Source: Streptomyces bikiniensis | Lineage (GTDB): Bacteria > Actinomycetota > Actinomycetes > Streptomycetales > Streptomycetaceae | Assembly: GCA_000716465.1 (NCBI GenBank) | Contig: JNWL01000005.1 | Location: 1 to 64,000, forward strand | Reading direction: 5' to 3' | DNA: 64,000 nucleotides | Part shown: positions 60,763 through 64,000 of the stretch, piece after piece | Numbering within the stretch: position 1 is the stretch's first letter | Layout: each line of letters opens with the position of its first letter | The notes under the pieces: generated by a model | Databases searched by the model: none | Told to the model about the DNA's origin: nothing | The model's input: the letters and a program-made list of their open reading frames with translations, nothing else | Translations under genes and position numbers: made by a program

Positions 60763-60920
60763 TGGCCGTCCACCGTCACATCGTTGAACGGAAGCAGCGG
60801 CTCCGCCCAGGGGAACACGTACTGGAAGAGGACGTAGACGATCGCGAGGACCAGCACGATCGAGATCAGCGCCCGCACCCACGCGTTGCCCGGCAGATGC
60901 CGCCAGATCCAGCCGTACAT
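60759..60920 (-). CDS. Small single-TM membrane protein (53 aa)
   Basis: Reading the minus strand from ATG 60920 gives MYGWIWRHLPGNAWVRALIS, a hydrophobic helix rich in V, L, I and Y, then FPWAEPLLPFNDVTVDGQ and a stop. The stop TGA overlaps the GTG of the amidotransferase gene (GTGA), as elsewhere in this operon, which supports it being real. One TM at about residues 16-38, N-terminus probably inside. No known family is recognised. It would be co-translated with pabA and sortase genes. Confidence 0.75.
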   Translation of the reverse strand: MYGWIWRHLPGNAWVRALISIVLVLAIVYVLFQYVFPWAEPLLPFNDVTVDGQ

Positions 60921-60997
60921 GACGTCGACCGCCCCTTCCGTTCGTTACGGGACCAGAGTACGGGGCGAGGGGGCCGGGAGGGGCCGCCTGTCCAAAG

Positions 60998-61046
60998 CCT
61001 GTGGACAACGGGTGGCGCCCCGGAATCGCGGCCCGTTGTCCACAGG
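60998..61046. other. Pair of inverted DnaA boxes within a 15-bp inverted repeat
   Basis: CCTGTGGACAACGGG (60998-61012) and CCCGTTGTCCACAGG (61032-61046) are perfect inverted arms, each containing TTGTCCACA or its complement. They lie between the DUF881 gene and the small membrane ORF. They could be DnaA sites, a terminator for DUF881, or both. Confidence 0.65.
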
Positions 61047-61100
61047 TCGTGGACGGGCTCGCGGCCGGACCGGAAGGGAGGGGCCCCGGTCGGGATCCGG

Positions 61101-61868
61101 TCAGCCGGCCGGCGTCGCGTGGTGGAGGTCCACCGTGCCCGCGTACCCGGGGAGGGTGACCGCCCGGTGCTCGTCGACCTTCCAGCCGAGCCCGTACGCC
61201 TTGACGTACAGCTGGTAGTTCCGGATCGCCGGGGAGTCGGCCAGCGCCCTGCTCAGCCTTCCCCGGTCGCCCACGGCAGTGATCTTGTACGGCGGTGAGT
61301 AGACGCGGCCCTGGAGGATCAGGGTGTTGCCGACGCAGCGCACGGCGCTGGTGGAGATGAGCCGCTGGTCCATGACCCGGATGCCCTCGGCGCCGCCCTG
61401 CCAGAGGGCGTTGACGACGGCCTGGAGGTCCTGCTGGTGGATGACCAGGTCGTTGGCCTGCGGCTCGGGGTAGCCGGGGGCGGCCCGGGCGTCCGGCGGG
61501 GCGTCGTTGAGGGTGACGGTGAGGCCGGAGCCGGAGATCTCGGTGGTGCCGGCCGCCGCTTCGAGCGCCGCCAGCTTCTCGTCCTCCGCGCGCGTGGAGC
61601 CGTCGTCACGGGCGGCGAGGGAGTCCACCTGGGAGCGGAGGGCGGCGGCGGCCTCGTCGAGTCCGGCGTTCTTGTGGCTGCGTTCCTCGATGAGGTCGGA
61701 GAGCCTGAGGAGGGAGGCGTCCGTGCGGAGGTTGGTGCCCCTGGCGGTGTTGAAGCTCGTGACGAAGATCAGACCGGCGAGGGCGAAAACGGCGAGGGTG
61801 AGCAGCCGGACGGGGCGCCACCTGGTGGTGCGGCCCGGCCCTTCGGGAGTGCCGGCGGAATTGCTCAA
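61101..61868 (-). CDS. DUF881 family membrane protein
   Basis: A 255-residue protein with one TM (about 21-40: [23 protein letters not shown]). It has a coiled coil ([32 protein letters not shown]) and the DUF881 extracytoplasmic domain ([56 protein letters not shown]). Such proteins sit beside crgA and division genes in actinobacteria and may act in septation. Start appears to be TTG 61868. Confidence 0.85.
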   Translation of the reverse strand: MSNSAGTPEGPGRTTRWRPVRLLTLAVFALAGLIFVTSFNTARGTNLRTDASLLRLSDLIEERSHKNAGLDEAAAALRSQVDSLAARDDGSTRAEDEKLAALEAAAGTTEISGSGLTVTLNDAPPDARAAPGYPEPQANDLVIHQQDLQAVVNALWQGGAEGIRVMDQRLISTSAVRCVGNTLILQGRVYSPPYKITAVGDRGRLSRALADSPAIRNYQLYVKAYGLGWKVDEHRAVTLPGYAGTVDLHHATPAG

Positions 61869-62008
61869 CGTACCCTGATCCCCTTCGGTGCCGCGGAACC
61901 ACTACGCTAACGGACGCCTGGGGGACGCAGACGTCCTCCTTCGTCACATCCCGGCGCCAGCCACAGTTCCCTGCGCGGTCACGCAGCGCATCGACAGGAG
62001 AGTCCCTC

Positions 62009-62263
62009 GTGCCGAAGTCACGTATCCGCAAGAAGGCCGACTTCACGCCTCCGCCCGCCAAGCAGGCCACGAACATCAAGCTGACCAACCGCAGCTGGGT
62101 GGCGCCGGTGATGCTGGCGCTGTTCGCCATCGGACTGGTGTGGATCGTGGTCTTCTACGTCACCGACGGCACCATGCCGGTCGAGTCGATCCGGAACTGG
62201 AACATCGTGGTGGGCTTCGGCTTCATCGCGGCCGGTTTCGGCGTCTCCACGCAGTGGAAGTAG
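62009..62263 (+). CDS. crgA: Cell division protein CrgA
   Basis: An 84-residue protein with two TMs (about 33-52 and 64-80) and a basic N-terminus ([16 protein letters not shown]). The segment [28 protein letters not shown] is typical of CrgA, which coordinates septation in Streptomyces aerial hyphae and recruits wall enzymes in mycobacteria. GTG 62009 has CAGGAGAG upstream. Divergent from DUF881. Confidence 0.94.
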   Translation: MPKSRIRKKADFTPPPAKQATNIKLTNRSWVAPVMLALFAIGLVWIVVFYVTDGTMPVESIRNWNIVVGFGFIAAGFGVSTQWK

Positions 62264-62578
62264 CGGCGGTCCGACACGTGCGGCGGGGGCTGTAGCGCCC
62301 GCACCGGGGGCCCGTCAAGCTCTCCCCTGAGTTTATCCACAGCGTTGTGCACAGCACTGGATAACTTAAGAAGATCTGTGGATAACTCTCACGATGTTGA
62401 CGCCGGTATGACCGCGTCCACCATCGGCACCATGCGTCGCGCCCCTCACCTCCCTGGTAAAAACCCAGGTCAGAGGTGAGGGGCGCGTTGTTTTAGTGCG
62501 GAGCGGACAGAGACCGCCACACGCTGTGGATAACTCTGGGGAAAGCCGTCCCGGAAGCTCATCCACAGCCCTGTGCGC
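62264..62578. other. 315-bp intergenic region with clustered DnaA boxes and a hairpin
   Basis: No gene seen. It contains TTATCCACA (62333-62341), its complement at 62377-62385 and 62525-62533, and TCATCCACA (62559-62567), plus an AT-rich spot around 62355-62400. A strong hairpin at 62438-62487 ends both flanking genes. Confidence 0.75.
62438..62487. terminator. Bidirectional terminator between crgA and rhomboid gene
   Basis: CGCGCCCCTCACCTC (62438-62452) and GAGGTGAGGGGCGCG (62473-62487) are perfect arms. A nested CCTGG/CCAGG stem encloses an A-rich loop, and TTGTTTTAG follows on the plus strand. Confidence 0.85.
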
Positions 62579-63442
62579 TCAGGCGAGCGCGGCCGAGCGG
62601 AAGAGCACGATCCCCAGGTCGAGCAGGAGAACCAGTCCACAGGCTGTGTACTGCACCAGGTTCCGGCGGGCCCGCGGCGCGTGCACCAGCGCGTACGTCA
62701 CCAGGGCGCCGCCGACCAGACCACCGATGTGGGCCTCCCAGGAGATCCCCGGACGGGTGAAGGTCAGCAGCAGGGACAGCGCCACGAAGAGGACGACCGG
62801 CCGCATGTCGTGCCGCCGCCGGCGGGCGAGCACGACCCAGGCCCCGATCAGCCCGAAGACGATCCCGGAGGCGCCGAGCGAGAACTGGTTCTGCGGGGAG
62901 AGCAGATAGGCGAGCGCCGAACCGGAGAGTCCGGAGAGCAGGATCAGGGCCACGTACCGGATCCGCCCCAGTTCGGGTTCGACGATCCCGCCGATCACCC
63001 ACAGCCCCAGCATGTTGAAGAGGAAGTGCGGGATCTCCTGATGGAGGAAGGCGGAGGTCAGCAGCCGGTACCACTCGCCGACCGCCACCCCGACCAGCTC
63101 GCCGGTCGGGAGGAAGGCGTAGCCGATGAGCGCCAGGTCGTCGACGAGCCGGTCGCCCACCGCCTGGACGGCGATGAAGAGCGCCAGGTTGATCGCGATG
63201 ACGATCTTGGTGACGAAACGTCCGTCCGCGGCGACCCGGCCGCCCGCGAGCGTCCGGGGCCGGTTGGCGTCGGGGGCGTGACCGGTGCCCGAACCGCCGC
63301 GTACGCAGTCGGGGCACTGGAAGCCGACGGATGCGGAGATCATGCACTGCGGACAGATGGGCCTGTCGCAGCGGACGCAGCGGATGCCGGTCTCGGTCTC
63401 CGGGTGGCGGTAACAGCGCGGCAGACCGGGCTGCGAGTCCAT
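62579..63442 (-). CDS. Rhomboid-family intramembrane serine protease with N-terminal zinc finger
   Basis: A 287-residue protein. A B-box-like zinc finger covers about residues 9-46 (CYRHPETETGIRCVRCDRPICPQCM, FQCPDC). Six TMs follow, with catalytic Ser in LGASGIVFG and His in AHIGGLVGG; HFLFNMLGLWVIG holds the oxyanion-region His/Asn. It cleaves membrane proteins inside the bilayer. ATG 63442. Monocistronic, 23 bp after the cyclophilin stop. Confidence 0.92.
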   Translation of the reverse strand: MDSQPGLPRCYRHPETETGIRCVRCDRPICPQCMISASVGFQCPDCVRGGSGTGHAPDANRPRTLAGGRVAADGRFVTKIVIAINLALFIAVQAVGDRLVDDLALIGYAFLPTGELVGVAVGEWYRLLTSAFLHQEIPHFLFNMLGLWVIGGIVEPELGRIRYVALILLSGLSGSALAYLLSPQNQFSLGASGIVFGLIGAWVVLARRRRHDMRPVVLFVALSLLLTFTRPGISWEAHIGGLVGGALVTYALVHAPRARRNLVQYTACGLVLLLDLGIVLFRSAALA

Positions 63443-63465
63443 GCGGGGTCCCCGTCCCTTCCGGC

Positions 63466-63993
63466 TCAGCGCTTCTCGATCACCACGGACTCGAGGACCA
63501 CGTCCCGGAGCGGACGCTCGGTGTGCGGATCGGTCGCGGTCTCCGCGATCGCGTCCACGACCTCCCGGCTCTTCTTGTCCACGACCTCACCGAAGATCGT
63601 GTGCTTGCGGTTCAGCCAGGTCGCGGGGGCGACGGTGACGAAGAACTGCGATCCGTTGGTCCCCGGGCCGGCGTTGGCCATGGCGAGGAGGTAGGGGCGG
63701 TCGAAGAAGAGCTCCGGGTGGAACTCGTCCGCGAACTCGTAGCCGGGACCTCCCGTGCCGTTCCCCAGGGGGTCGCCGCCCTGGATCATGAACCCCTTGA
63801 TGACCCGGTGGAAGACCGTCCCGTCGTAGAGCGGGTCCTTGGAGACCGCGCCGGTGGCGGGGTGCGTCCACTCGCGCTCGCCCGTCGCGAGCTCGACGAA
63901 GTTGCGGACCGTCTTCGGGGCGTGGAACGGCATGAGCCGCACCTCGATCTCGCCCAGGCCCGTCTTGAGGATCGCGTACAGCTGCTCGGCCAC
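63466..63993 (-). CDS. Cyclophilin-type peptidyl-prolyl cis-trans isomerase
   Basis: A 175-residue cytosolic cyclophilin. YDGTVFHRVIKGFMIQGGDPLGNGTGGPGYEFADEF contains the catalytic Arg/Phe/Gln region. MANAGPGTNGSQFFVTVAPATWLNRKHTIFGEVV has the substrate-binding Phe and His. No signal peptide, so it acts in the cytoplasm. GTG 63993 is 7 bp from the window edge; its RBS is outside. Confidence 0.94.
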   Translation of the reverse strand: MAEQLYAILKTGLGEIEVRLMPFHAPKTVRNFVELATGEREWTHPATGAVSKDPLYDGTVFHRVIKGFMIQGGDPLGNGTGGPGYEFADEFHPELFFDRPYLLAMANAGPGTNGSQFFVTVAPATWLNRKHTIFGEVVDKKSREVVDAIAETATDPHTERPLRDVVLESVVIEKR

Positions 63994-64000
63994 GGTCGCC

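Noticed and set aside
62408..62478. A 23-codon ORF running into the terminator hairpin, as a possible leader-peptide attenuator
   Set aside because: It lies between convergent genes with nothing downstream on its strand to regulate; the stem-loop is explained as a bidirectional terminator.
62333..62567. The DnaA-box cluster as oriC
   Set aside because: Streptomyces oriC lies between dnaA and dnaN with many more boxes; here the flanking genes are crgA and a rhomboid.

Overview
The window is actinobacterial chromosomal DNA of very high GC content and almost certainly comes from a Streptomyces or close relative. Evidence: a mycothiol-dependent enzyme family gene, a bacterial proteasome activator, CrgA, a PASTA-kinase/FHA/PP2C/FtsW/PBP cell-wall block, class E sortases, FCD-type GntR and PadR regulators, and two perfect copies of the Streptomyces parS sequence GTTTCACGTGAAAC. 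Several DnaA-box-like sequences are also present. Together these place the window on the conserved chromosome core not far from oriC, although dnaA, dnaN and oriC themselves are not in it. No phage, transposon, integrase or CRISPR array was seen.

Layout, left to right. 1-5.1 kb: 3' part of a MocR/aminotransferase gene, a nitrilase-fold hydrolase, a maleylpyruvate-isomerase-family protein, and a GntR regulator overlapping an MFS transporter. 5.2-8.9 kb: a first branched-chain 2-oxoacid dehydrogenase operon (bkdABC) with parS just beyond its 3' end. 9.2-12.0 kb: an orphan NarL-type response regulator, a PNPOx-like protein and a phosphotransferase whose N-terminus is a GC-rich minisatellite. 12.2-15.8 kb: two divergent membrane Ser/Thr kinases. 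15.9-21.1 kb: a secreted Pro/Ala-rich membrane-anchored protein and a PadR-ABC-permease operon. 21.2-26.5 kb: the proteasome activator bpa, a quinone oxidoreductase, and a mobA-moeA-K+ channel operon in which a second parS carries both a stop and a start codon. 26.5-31.5 kb: a second 2-oxoacid dehydrogenase operon (bkdFGH), its divergent Lrp/AsnC regulator, and a TetR regulator.

31.5-41.5 kb: phenylacetate catabolism. This holds a 3-hydroxyacyl-CoA dehydrogenase (PaaH type) coupled to the TetR gene, divergent paaN, and paaABCDE. It is interrupted by an HTTM/DUF5819/TrmH operon. A shared palindrome, ACCGANNGNTCGGT-like, lies in front of bkdF, between paaH and paaN, and in front of paaA. This suggests one TetR repressor for all three units. 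41.6-48.7 kb: a rhodanese, a J-domain protein, a DUF2252 protein, a membrane protein with a divergent MarR regulator, and a histidine kinase/response regulator pair with an unusual C-terminal extension on the kinase.

48.9-64 kb: tRNA-Leu(CAG), a gene-free purine-rich tract, then the growth/division block fhaA-fhaB-pstP-ftsW-pbpA-pknB. This is followed by two class E sortases, a trpG/pabA-type amidotransferase, a 53-residue membrane ORF, DUF881, crgA, a zinc-finger rhomboid and a cyclophilin. The kinase, phosphatase and FHA adaptors probably control peptidoglycan synthesis by FtsW/RodA and PbpA; CrgA and DUF881 act nearby in division.

The most unusual structural observations are: overlapping stop and start codons inside a parS site; stop-codon-containing tandem repeats at the 3' ends of three separate genes; the in-frame minisatellite in the phosphotransferase; the shared bkd/paa operator; and extra-oriC DnaA boxes, including a 15-bp inverted pair.
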